A DNA stretch of 47,119 bases from CAYOEZ01 sp964402955 (lineage in GTDB: Bacteria; Chloroflexota; DTOL01; DAOUCN01), in the NCBI GenBank assembly GCA_964402955.1, contig CAYOEZ010000009.1, positions 1 to 47,119 of the forward strand, given 5' to 3'. A model generated the notes under the pieces. It saw nothing but the letters and a program-made list of their open reading frames with translations. It did no database searches and was not told where the DNA came from. Every line of letters starts with the position of its first letter. The stretch's first letter is position 1. The position numbers and the translations under genes are program-made. Below, one piece after another: positions 23,725 through 30,187 of this stretch.

Positions 23725-25632
23725 CTAGTTTGCCCCGCTGCCGCCGCCCCCTCCCCCACCACCGCCCCCGCCTCCTCCTCCACTCCAACCGCCGCCACCG
23801 CCGCTGCCAGAGCTAGATGGTGCAGAGCTGAGCACGCTGCCGGCTGAGTTGAGCATGGACATCAGGCCATCGCTCATCCCTTGCAGGCCGCCCATCATCG
23901 AATCGCTCGTGCCCTGCACGCTGGGGATTCGCGCCCCGCCGCCGCTACCGCTGCCACCGCCAAAGCCGCCGCCCATTGAGCCCACCCCGCCGCTGCTGGT
24001 GTGGCCAGGATTGTACTGCTGGCCTGGCCCCAGATAGGGTCCCCACCAGATAGGCGCCGGCGTGTTGACCTGGGCAAACTTGTTGACCCAACTGCGCTCC
24101 AGACCAAAGCAGATGGTGTAGGGCAGGTACTTCTCGAAGATGTCTTTGGCTTGCTTCAGGTCGGTGTACTTCTCGATATTCTGTACATAGCGAGCGAAGG
24201 CCTTCCACCTGGCGCTTGCTTCGGAGCCCTTGTCGGTGCGGCGAGGCATGGCGCCGCTGGCGATCATCATCATGAAGCCGACAATGCCCAGGCCGGCGGC
24301 TGGAAAGACGACCGCGCCAGTGAAGTTGGCGCCCACTCCCAACAGGACGAAGCCAGCAACGCCCGCCAGAATGAGCGTCAGGACGCCGAAGCCCAGCCAG
24401 TGATTGCGTGTGGAATTGGGGCTTTCCGGGAAGAAGCCTTCTTTCACAATTTCGGCGTACATCTTCTGTTTGAGCACGGGAATGGAAACATAGAACTTCT
24501 CTTTGAGATCGGACAGGGAAATCTCCGAGCTGCTGCCAAAGAGAGCCTTGATCAACTCCCGCTCATAGTCGCGCAGTGGCGCAGAGGTCTTGACCCGTCT
24601 GTAGACGAAGTCGCGGTTCGTCATGCCGAAGAATCCCGGCGTCTCCTGTTCTTTGATAGTGAGAACGCCACGATGCGCCAGGTCGACAATCGATGCGACA
24701 ATGTCTTTCAGGTCGGCGCTCTCATCAATCAGTGTGCCCACCATGCCGGCTGGTAGATCGGACGGGGGATTCGGGATGTAGTCGGCCACCAGGCCAACCG
24801 GCTTGTCGCGGCCATGATTGTACCAATACATATAGAGGCCAATGCCGCCGCCCACCGGAATCAGGATGCACAGGAGCAGGCAGAAGAGTATAACCAGGTT
24901 CTTGATGGGCGCCATTTGCTGGTCGCGCAGGGCCTGTTCGTCGGCGGCCTTCTGCCAGGATGGGGCTGCTGCCTGGACGATGCCGTGCGGGAATTGCACG
25001 CGCACCTCCAACTCTTGCCCGTCAGCCAGCGAGCCGGTGCTGTAGATGACCGTGGAGGCGTCGGGCTGGCTGGTTTTTGCGGAGGCGCCATAGGAGGAAA
25101 CCTTGGCCTGCGCCGCGTCGACCCCCGCCGGCAAATGGACCGTTGTGGTCGTGTTCAAGACACGCTGGCCGCGGTCGGGCCAGATCGCCTTGAGCCAGAG
25201 TTGGTCGCCGCCATCATAAATGCGCAAGCCGCCCTTGATCGTGTAGGTGAGGGTGAATGTGCGGGAGGCGTTGCTCGTATAGGGAAACCACCAGTCAATC
25301 TGGGTGACGCTGCCCGAGCGGGCGATGGTGTAGCCGTTCTGCGCCTCGCCGGTTACGAGCCGGTAGGCGAGTGTGCCTTCCGACAAGCGCACGTCCGTGA
25401 TTGCATCGAGGTTCTTCATGTTGATGCTGCGGTAGACGTGGTGGAAGCTGCCCGATGTGAAGACGTACTGCACGACCTCGCTGACGCTGATGTCGCCATT
25501 GGTCTGGACAGCGTAATCGACGTTGATGAAGCCATAGTGATATTGCTTATCTGTCGCGGCGGCCGCCAGGTTGGGCAACGCCAACGCCAGCAGCAGCACA
25601 AGAGTCATCAGAAGAAGCAAGCTCCGTTTCAT
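23725..25632 (-). CDS. DUF2207 family membrane protein
   Basis: Exported, membrane-anchored protein of 635 residues. A signal peptide (MKRSLLLLMTLVLLLALALP, then AAA) leads into a beta-rich DUF2207 domain, about residues 30-230 (VDYAVQTNGDISVSEVVQYVF). A membrane segment follows at about 245-270, then a cytoplasmic region with GTLIDESADLKDIVASIVDLAHRG shortened here to its key part DESADLKDI. Two more hydrophobic segments lie at about 405-450. The C-terminus (about 540-635) is almost wholly Gly/Ser, ending in a run of 14 glycines, a common feature of this family. Function is unknown. AGGAGG lies five bases before the ATG, and a clear promoter precedes it. Confidence 0.85.
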   Translation of the reverse strand: MKRSLLLLMTLVLLLALALPNLAAAATDKQYHYGFINVDYAVQTNGDISVSEVVQYVFTSGSFHHVYRSINMKNLDAITDVRLSEGTLAYRLVTGEAQNGYTIARSGSVTQIDWWFPYTSNASRTFTLTYTIKGGLRIYDGGDQLWLKAIWPDRGQRVLNTTTTVHLPAGVDAAQAKVSSYGASAKTSQPDASTVIYSTGSLADGQELEVRVQFPHGIVQAAAPSWQKAADEQALRDQQMAPIKNLVILFCLLLCILIPVGGGIGLYMYWYNHGRDKPVGLVADYIPNPPSDLPAGMVGTLIDESADLKDIVASIVDLAHRGVLTIKEQETPGFFGMTNRDFVYRRVKTSAPLRDYERELIKALFGSSSEISLSDLKEKFYVSIPVLKQKMYAEIVKEGFFPESPNSTRNHWLGFGVLTLILAGVAGFVLLGVGANFTGAVVFPAAGLGIVGFMMMIASGAMPRRTDKGSEASARWKAFARYVQNIEKYTDLKQAKDIFEKYLPYTICFGLERSWVNKFAQVNTPAPIWWGPYLGPGQQYNPGHTSSGGVGSMGGGFGGGSGSGGGARIPSVQGTSDSMMGGLQGMSDGLMSMLNSAGSVLSSAPSSSGSGGGGGWSGGGGGGGGGGGGGGSGAN

Positions 25633-25684
25633 GTGGGCCTCCTACCGAACACGCGCGTAATGGAGAGCTTAGCGGTGCGCACAT

Positions 25685-25714
25685 ATTATACTACAATGAT
25701 CACGGTAATGACAA
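25685..25714 (-). promoter_or_regulatory. Sigma-70-type promoter of the DUF2207 gene
   Basis: On the minus strand TTGTCA (25714-25709), an 18-base spacer and TATAAT (25690-25685), about 53 bases before the ATG at 25632. Confidence 0.7.
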
Positions 25715-25737
25715 GCAACAGCGCGTGCTATCATGGC

Positions 25738-25915
25738 TTGTCGGAGAGAGTTTTCTCACCGCAGAGACACCCGATAGAGCGGGGTGAGCTTCGCAGAGCA
25801 CGCAGAGGTTTTGATGGTTTTCTGTGCTCTTTCTCGGCGATCTCTGCGAAGCTCACCCCGCTCTATCGGGTGTCTCTGCGGTAGAAATGACCTCCGGCAT
25901 TGGCTCTCCGACAGG
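25738..25915. repeat. Large palindromic element with 40-bp perfect inverted repeat
   Basis: Arms 25759-25798 and 25842-25881 are perfect 40-bp reverse complements enclosing 43 bases. Outside them a second imperfect pair (GCTTGTCGGAGAG near 25736-25748 and its complement near 25903-25915, one mismatch) nests around the first. The arm contains CCGCAGAGACAC, resembling the 'CTCTGCG' palindromes dispersed in many bacterial genomes. It fills the 286-base gap between the DUF2207 promoter and the secreted protein gene; no coding region is supported. Confidence 0.8.
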
Positions 25916-25918
25916 CTG

Positions 25919-26752
25919 CTATCGGCCCTGCCACCAGTCTTTACGCGAGCGCGGGTCCATGAACGAGCCGGCATCGCGGATCGCCACGCCGATCGTCGTG
26001 TCGCGCGCTCGCCCCAGCGCCTGGCCGCCGCGCAACGCCGGCAGCAAGCCTCGCCCGGCGGCGTTGAGCGACTGGTAGAGCGCCAGCAGCGACGGCTCCA
26101 CGCACAATCCCTCCAGGTGCAGCGTGTAGCCGCGGACGACGTTGTCCTCGCGCGTGTACTTGAGCGTCACGCGCTCCGGGGTGGCGTAGAGGACGAGCGC
26201 CATGAAGCCGTCGCCAATGCTGTAACCGGAGCCGGGCAGCGAGATGATCTCGCCGGGCGTTATCGCCAGCCTCGCTAGCGTCACCGGCGGCCAGGCGATG
26301 GCAGCGGCGCGGCAGTTGCAGCCCCAATTCCAGTCGTAGACGCGCTGGACGCTGCGAAACACTGGCGTGCGCCGATCGCCGAACAGCCCCGGCAGTTGCG
26401 GCGCGCCCGGGTCGCTGCCCCCGTTGTAGGTGATCAGCCCCAGCTCGCCGCCGGTGGGCGTGTAGCCGCGCAGCGCCAGGTTCAGGTCGGCGTGATCCTC
26501 GGCCGGGCGGTCGGATGGGGCGGACGCCACCGTTAGCCCCTGGTAAGATGATCCGGCGATGGGTGAACATGTGTCGCTATTAATAATGACAGGCATATAG
26601 ATCTTTGCCTGGGCGCTTATGCCGGGTATGGACTGCGTAGGCTCCGCGACGGTTCTGCCGGCGCGGAGCAGGCTGTCGCCCGCTGCCAGTGTCCCGGCCC
26701 ACGTGACGCACACAACGAACACGAGCATAATTGCTGGCAAGCGACGATACAT
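25919..26752 (-). CDS. Small secreted protein of unknown function
   Basis: Predicted exported protein of 277 residues. It begins MYRRLPAIMLVFVVCVTWAG, a signal peptide with basic n-region, and soon afterwards shows the motif IYMPVIINSD, a variant of the LP motif found in other secreted proteins here. A cysteine pair (WGCNCRAAA) and another cysteine near residue 48 might form disulfides. A beta-rich mid-section (ITYNGGSDPGAP, DWNWGCN) is not recognised. I prefer ATG 26752 with AGGAG upstream over a GTG at 26767. The 3' end abuts a large palindrome. No enzymatic motif is seen. Confidence 0.65.
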   Translation of the reverse strand: MYRRLPAIMLVFVVCVTWAGTLAAGDSLLRAGRTVAEPTQSIPGISAQAKIYMPVIINSDTCSPIAGSSYQGLTVASAPSDRPAEDHADLNLALRGYTPTGGELGLITYNGGSDPGAPQLPGLFGDRRTPVFRSVQRVYDWNWGCNCRAAAIAWPPVTLARLAITPGEIISLPGSGYSIGDGFMALVLYATPERVTLKYTREDNVVRGYTLHLEGLCVEPSLLALYQSLNAAGRGLLPALRGGQALGRARDTTIGVAIRDAGSFMDPRSRKDWWQGR

Positions 26753-26810
26753 GTGGCGGCTCCTCACGCAGAACCTTTCCAGACTATAGTGCGAACGGGG
26801 AGAAAATGGG

Positions 26811-26839
26811 TTGCACTCTATTTGAGTTTATGCTATACT
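26811..26839 (+). promoter_or_regulatory. Promoter of tRNA-Cys
   Basis: TTGCAC (26811-26816), a 17-base spacer and TATACT (26834-26839), ten bases before the mature tRNA 5' end. Confidence 0.8.
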
Positions 26840-26849
26840 GTGCGGCGTC

Positions 26850-26925
26850 GGCGACGTGGCCAAGAGGTTAAGGCGGGGGTCTGCAAAACCCCTATCCAGC
26901 GGTTCGAATCCGCTCGTCGCCTCCA
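26850..26925 (+). tRNA. tRNA-Cys (anticodon GCA), CCA encoded
   Basis: Full cloverleaf. The acceptor stem is GGCGACG (26850-26856) with CGTCGCC (26915-26921), then discriminator T and encoded CCA (26923-26925). The D stem is GCC/GGC. The anticodon stem GGGGT/ACCCC surrounds loop CTGCAAA with anticodon GCA. The T arm is AGCGG-TTCGAAT-CCGCT. It is flanked by a clear promoter and a Rho-independent terminator, so it is a single-gene transcript. Confidence 0.97.
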
Positions 26926-26940
26926 CACCGACACACCGCA

Positions 26941-26970
26941 GGGCAGTTTTCTTGAGAGAACTGCCCTTTT
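26941..26970 (+). terminator. Rho-independent terminator of tRNA-Cys
   Basis: An 11-bp stem (26941-26951 with 26956-26966, one G-T pair) with a four-base loop, followed by TTTT (26967-26970). It lies 15 bases after the encoded CCA. Confidence 0.9.
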
Positions 26971-27010
26971 GCGCGCCCGCGTGGGGCTGGCGCAGGGACA
27001 AAGGAAGATC

Positions 27011-27310
27011 ATGGCAGATGACAAGCCGTCCGAATCGTCGCCGGGAGATGTGGCGCGCTGGCACAAGCAGAGCGGGCTGCCCGATGACGTGACCGATCAG
27101 GGCAGCACTGTCCACGTGGAGCCGGCGCAGAAGTTGCAATCAGAGAAGACAGTGCTGCGTGCGACGGCGCACAGGCTGGCGCACGACGGCCCCTCATTTG
27201 AGGTGCGCACACTGGCGCGGCTGGCCGCAAGCTACATCCTCGCCGGCGATGTGGAGACGGCAAGGCGCTACCTGGATCAGGCTGAGCGGATGGTGGAGGA
27301 GAGGCGGTGA
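27011..27310 (+). CDS. Small soluble protein of unknown function
   Basis: A 99-residue hydrophilic protein, MADDKPSESSPGDVARWHK at the start. AAAGGAAG lies before the ATG. The first 45 residues look disordered. The rest (LARLAASYILAGDVETARRY and on) looks like a single TPR-like helical hairpin, 'A..YI.AGD...A..YL..A'. The frame is open upstream through the tRNA gene, but translation should begin after the tRNA terminator. No promoter was recognised, so it may depend on read-through or an unseen start. Not recognised as a named family. Confidence 0.65.
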   Translation: MADDKPSESSPGDVARWHKQSGLPDDVTDQGSTVHVEPAQKLQSEKTVLRATAHRLAHDGPSFEVRTLARLAASYILAGDVETARRYLDQAERMVEERR

Positions 27311-27369
27311 CAGGCGACGACGAAGGACAGCCCACCGCAGCGAAAAGAGGCCTGGCGTCCTGCTGGACT

Positions 27370-27819
27370 CTACAGGATACCCATCTCCTTTGCCATAGCC
27401 CTGCTGACGATCAGTCCGTTTGAGAGCTGTACGAAGCTCAAGCTATCCGAAATCTCAGGGCTGCATAGCCCTTCTTGCCCCATCCGTATCTTGCAGGCGT
27501 TCTCTATCTCCGTAGCCCGAGCTGACACCGTGTTTTTCCTCACGCCGAAATACCCGCAGATCGTATCGGGGGGAAGATAGTGCGCATTGCTCTTGTCGAA
27601 GAGAAAGTTGAGGCGGGCAATGACATAGATGGCGGCAGCAGCCCAGACTTCCCTCGTTCCCCCCGTGATCACGTAGTTGCGCTTGCGGCCAACCTGGTCC
27701 CACAGCTTGTTGATGTAACTAACGAGCTCGGGAGCGTCAGCCAGATTATCGGCGGCAAAAGCGGCCAGCAATATCTTCACCTCATCGATGCGAGCCTGCT
27801 TCATCGGATCAACCGGCAT
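27370..27819 (-). CDS. DUF6398-like protein
   Basis: A 149-residue soluble protein. EVWAAAAIYVIARLNFLFDK, then DTICGYFGVRKNTVSARATEIE, is the layout of DUF6398: a helical region followed by a helix-turn-helix-like segment resembling cyclin-box proteins. AAGGAG lies seven bases before the ATG. The leader contains a six-bp hairpin (27837-27853). It converges on the small gene 27011-27310. A nucleic-acid-binding role would fit the helix-turn-helix-like segment but is unproven. Confidence 0.7.
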   Translation of the reverse strand: MPVDPMKQARIDEVKILLAAFAADNLADAPELVSYINKLWDQVGRKRNYVITGGTREVWAAAAIYVIARLNFLFDKSNAHYLPPDTICGYFGVRKNTVSARATEIENACKIRMGQEGLCSPEISDSLSFVQLSNGLIVSRAMAKEMGIL

Positions 27820-27836
27820 CGTACGACTCCTTTCTA

Positions 27837-27853
27837 CGCCACATCAAGTGGCG
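27837..27853 (-). promoter_or_regulatory. Leader hairpin upstream of the DUF6398-like gene
   Basis: CGCCAC (27837-27842) pairs with GTGGCG (27848-27853) around a five-base loop, 18 bases before the start codon. It may be an operator or an RNA hairpin. The remaining intergenic sequence to 27965 shows nothing clear. Confidence 0.35.
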
Positions 27854-27965
27854 CCTGCTTTCGCCCGTCGCTGTCATCCTGATCATGGCCTCAGTTACGC
27901 CCATTAGAACAACGATCCCCACCATTTTCATTTTTCCACAATCATGTGAATAGCGCAACTGGCAG

Positions 27966-28226
27966 TCAACTGTCTCGATATGCTCGTCCGCGTAACCCAA
28001 TCCAGACGATGGTCACAGTCTTCTGCTCGTCGTGAATCAGGTAGCGAATGCGGTCGTCGCCGACCCGTATGCTCCACCCGTCGAGGCTGACGAGCTTCTT
28101 GCAGCCCTGAGGCCGGGGATCATCTGCCAGTATGCGCAACGCCGCGCCAACGCGCGGCTTCACGGTTGAGGGCAGGCCAGCAACGTCCTTGCGGGCAGAC
28201 GGCATGAGCTGAACATCATAGGCCAT
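27966..28226 (-). CDS. RelE/ParE-type toxin (intact copy)
   Basis: An 86-residue toxin of a type II toxin-antitoxin module. The order YDVQLMPSARKDVAGLP, then RVGAALRILADDPRPQG, KLVSLDGWSIRVGDDRIRY and TVTIVWIGLRGRAY matches the RelE/ParE fold, with 'G..RIRVGD.RI.Y' as its hallmark. RelE proteins cut mRNA on the ribosome and ParE proteins poison gyrase; the sequence does not settle which. Its ATG overlaps the antitoxin gene by 11 bases, the standard arrangement with antitoxin first. A second copy at 40091-40265 is broken, so this is the only functional toxin here. Confidence 0.9.
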   Translation of the reverse strand: MAYDVQLMPSARKDVAGLPSTVKPRVGAALRILADDPRPQGCKKLVSLDGWSIRVGDDRIRYLIHDEQKTVTIVWIGLRGRAYRDS

Positions 28227-28488
28227 TTTCTTTCAGCACATCCTGCAGAGAGGTAGTTTCTCCCCTATTGTGTGCGCCGCGAGCATGATCCATAGCCTGC
28301 CGCAGTCCGGGATCGCGTTCATCGCGCATGTCGTCAAGCTCGTCCAGCAGTGCATTGTAGCTATCGATGTCAATCAGCACAGCCTTGACGCGGCCGCGTG
28401 TGGCCACGAAGACCGGGCGATCCAGGGTCGTCAGTAATTCGTTCAACTCTTTGCGTACATCCGATACCGGCATCGTGATAATGCTCAT
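28216..28488 (-). CDS. Phd/YefM-type antitoxin
   Basis: A 90-residue antitoxin. The N-terminal half (MPVSDVRKELNELLTTLDRPVFVATRGRVKAVLID, seen here as its motifs VRKELNELL and RGRVKAVLI) is the DNA-binding Phd/YefM fold. The C-terminal half is the flexible toxin-wrapping tail (HNRGETTSLQDVL). It should repress its own promoter with the toxin. Two direct repeats just upstream of the ribosome binding site are the likely operator. It differs from the copy at 40255-40527 by only two residues (L/V and L/I near residues 18-21). Confidence 0.9.
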   Translation of the reverse strand: MSIITMPVSDVRKELNELLTTLDRPVFVATRGRVKAVLIDIDSYNALLDELDDMRDERDPGLRQAMDHARGAHNRGETTSLQDVLKENGL

Positions 28489-28499
28489 ATGAGGCTCCT

Positions 28500-28521
28500 G
28501 GTGGTACGTTGGGTGGTACGT
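28500..28521 (-). promoter_or_regulatory. Direct-repeat operator of the toxin-antitoxin operon, copy 1
   Basis: GGTGGTACGT occurs at 28500-28509 and again at 28512-28521 (plus-strand reading), 12 bases apart and directly upstream of the antitoxin ribosome binding site. TATACT-like and TTGACA-like boxes lie just beyond (28530-28555), though their spacing is not ideal. Such repeats are typical targets of Phd/YefM antitoxins. Confidence 0.55.
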
Positions 28522-28598
28522 CTGCTGGTATCAGTATAGCATACGTGTCAATTGGGCTGACGACGGAAAAGCGAACTCGCCACGTCTCGTGCTGCAGG

Positions 28599-28735
28599 TC
28601 AGCCCGTCATCCCTAACTCATCGCCGAGGATGATCGGCAGCCGGATGCGCCAGCGCGTCGCCGTCGGTGTAATAGTTGCTGTGACGGTCGGCATGGCAGT
28701 CGGGGTCACGGTCGGCATACCCACATGCCGATTCC
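28599..28735 (-). pseudogene. 3' tail of a secreted-protein gene
   Basis: Reads a Thr/Pro linker (PTVTPTAMPTVTATIT) and then RIRLPIILGDE, matching the C-terminus of the protein at 40654-44739 (RIWLPIIISDE). The original stop codon position has changed from TGA to TTA, adding LGMTG before the next stop. Nothing upstream in this frame is protein-like beyond about 28735, where transposase sequence begins on the other strand. It is a remnant, not a gene. Confidence 0.8.
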
Positions 28736-28745
28736 GCAAACGTAG

Positions 28746-29111
28746 GAGGAACTGCAGCCGTTCTGGCAGGTCGATGTGTCGGATAGCACCATCCTCCGCC
28801 AGGCGGAAGCGGCTGGAGCTGCCTATGTCGCGCTCCAGACCGCCGAAGTCGGCCATCTGGAGCGGGAGCTTGCACCCGCCCCCGCTGGTCCCGCCCTCAA
28901 GCAGATGAGCGTGGACGGCGCCATGATTCCTCTCATCCACAAAGAGTGGGCAGAAGTGCGCACCTTGGCGCTGGGGGTGGTGGAACATCCGGTGATGAGG
29001 AATGGCGAGGTTGAGGTCCATACTGGCCAGATCTCGTACTTCTCGCGGTTGTGTGATGCTGGGATATTCACCCGCTTGGCCACCGTGGAGACACATCGGC
29101 AGGGCAAATAG
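28746..29111 (+). pseudogene. ISKra4-type transposase fragment
   Basis: An open frame that begins after a TAG at 28743 and reads LQPFWQVDVSDSTILRQAE and then MSVDGAMIPLIHKEWAEVRTL shortened here to MSVDGAMIPL, with HTGQISYFSRLCDAG and ATVETHR. That is the central part of ISKra4-family transposases, including the first catalytic Asp in 'SVDGA'. The start and the C-terminal half are missing and the frame ends at TAG 29111. It sits exactly at the left boundary of the respiratory island. Confidence 0.8.
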
Positions 29112-29159
29112 CCAGTGGTGGAAAACTCAGGCAGAACACGCTGTCGTTGTTCAGGGAAA

Positions 29160-29185
29160 ATGTCATGGTAATTGTTCAATGACAT
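29160..29185. promoter_or_regulatory. Palindrome upstream of the sensor operon promoter
   Basis: ATGTCAT (29160-29166) and ATGACAT (29179-29185) form a seven-bp inverted repeat with a 12-base spacer, ending 16 bases before the -35 box at 29202. The position suits an activator or autoregulator site. Which protein binds is not known. Confidence 0.4.
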
Positions 29186-29201
29186 GCCATCTTCACCACA
29201 C

Positions 29202-29230
29202 TTGACATCCGCTCCCTCTGCGTCTATAGT
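29202..29230 (+). promoter_or_regulatory. Promoter of the sensor/regulator operon
   Basis: Consensus TTGACA (29202-29207), a 17-base spacer and TATAGT (29225-29230). Start near 29237, then AGGAGAGAG and ATG 29249, giving a very short leader. A strong constitutive-looking promoter. Confidence 0.8.
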
Positions 29231-29248
29231 GTGGGCCAGGAGAGAGCC

Positions 29249-30187
29249 ATGACCCAACCCACGTGCGCTAGAAACGTCTTGTTGTGCGGCCTCGGCGTTT
29301 TGCTTGTGCTCCTCACGGCAGGCTGCCAGAGCAGCCCCGGGTACCCAGAGGTTCACCTGCGCGAGCTTGAACCCGTGCACGTCAAGCCGGGGACTGCGGT
29401 CGGCGAGCCGCCGTTGCGCATCGCTATCGCCTCTGTGCTCTCACCACGGGGCACAATCGAGAGCTACAACCGTCTTCTGACGTATGTCGGTGAGCAGATG
29501 GGCCGGCGCGTCGAGCTCATTCAACGCCAGACGTATGCCGAGACCAATGAGCTCATCGCACGCGCCAATGTGGACCTGGCCTTTGTGTGTTCAGGCGCGT
29601 ACGTCGAAGGGCGGCGTGACAAGAGCATGGAGTTGCTGGTCGCACCCCAGGTCAACGGCGACACGGTGTACTACTCTTACATCATCGTGCCCGCCGGCAG
29701 TTCTGCCCAAAGCCTGCAGGACCTGCGCGGAAAAGCGTTCGCCTTCACCGATCCCCTGTCGAACAGCGGGCGTCTTGCGGCCATCTATCAGCTCTGGCAA
29801 ATGGGTGAACGCCCAGAGAGCTTCTTCCAGCGGGTGATCTACACCTACAGCCACGACAACTCCATCAAGGCCGTCGCCGACAAGGTCGTGGACGGCGCGA
29901 GTGTGGACAGCCTGGTCTACGACTTCCTCGTCCAGCGTGGCCAGGGCGTCCCCGACAAGGTGCGCGTCATCCAGCAGTCAGCGCCCTTCGGCATCCCGCC
30001 GGTCGTGATACCGGCCAGCCTCGACCCTGCCCTCAAGACCCAACTGCGCGACGTTCTCCTCAACATGCACAAGGACCAGAACGGCCTGGCTGCCCTGGCC
30101 GAAATCGGCGTTGACCGCTTCGTTGTGGTTGATGAATCGGCCTATGACTCTATCCGCCAGATGGCAGAGATTGTGGGGCGGCCATGA
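29249..30187 (+). CDS. PhnD-like substrate-binding lipoprotein (sensor component)
   Basis: Lipoprotein of 312 residues with lipobox LTAGC near residue 25, so anchored on the outer face of the membrane. The rest is a periplasmic-binding-protein type II fold of the PhnD/phosphonate-binding group: RIAIASVLSPRGTIESYNRL, VDLAFVCSGAYVEG, LRGKAFAFTDPLSNSG, SHDNSIKAVADKVVDGASVDS and VIPASLD. I chose ATG 29249 behind AGGAGAGAG; the GTG at 29231 lies within the promoter. The stop overlaps the kinase ATG by four bases and no ABC transporter genes accompany it. It therefore probably senses a ligand for the kinase, as the fused PhnD-like domain of TtrS does for tetrathionate. The ligand itself is inferred. 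Confidence 0.88.
   Translation: MTQPTCARNVLLCGLGVLLVLLTAGCQSSPGYPEVHLRELEPVHVKPGTAVGEPPLRIAIASVLSPRGTIESYNRLLTYVGEQMGRRVELIQRQTYAETNELIARANVDLAFVCSGAYVEGRRDKSMELLVAPQVNGDTVYYSYIIVPAGSSAQSLQDLRGKAFAFTDPLSNSGRLAAIYQLWQMGERPESFFQRVIYTYSHDNSIKAVADKVVDGASVDSLVYDFLVQRGQGVPDKVRVIQQSAPFGIPPVVIPASLDPALKTQLRDVLLNMHKDQNGLAALAEIGVDRFVVVDESAYDSIRQMAEIVGRP

Larger units (their letters stand above)
28053..28735 (-). repeat. Direct repeat copy 1 (toxin, antitoxin, operator and secreted-gene tail)
   Basis: Aligns almost without gaps to 40091-40775 in the same orientation. Identity is nearly complete over the antitoxin gene, high in the 5' part of the toxin gene and operator, and roughly 80 percent over the tail of the secreted-protein gene. 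The two copies bracket the tetrathionate-reductase-like island. Confidence 0.85.

Noticed and set aside
26753..27010. N-terminal extension of the small gene through tRNA-Cys
   Set aside because: It would translate the tRNA and its terminator; the ATG at 27011 has its own ribosome binding site.
27809..28000. Possible 63-residue minus-strand gene between the toxin and DUF6398-like genes
   Set aside because: Overlaps the start of the DUF6398-like gene and its leader hairpin; no plausible ribosome binding site or motif.
27966..28488. Considering the two toxin-antitoxin copies as independent systems
   Set aside because: They are nearly identical and share flanking sequence, including the tail of the same secreted gene, so they are duplicates, one of them broken.
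28530..28556. TTGACA and TATACT boxes upstream of the antitoxin as a standard promoter
   Set aside because: The two boxes are only about seven bases apart, so they cannot act together as -35 and -10. A promoter is likely in this area but its exact elements are unclear.
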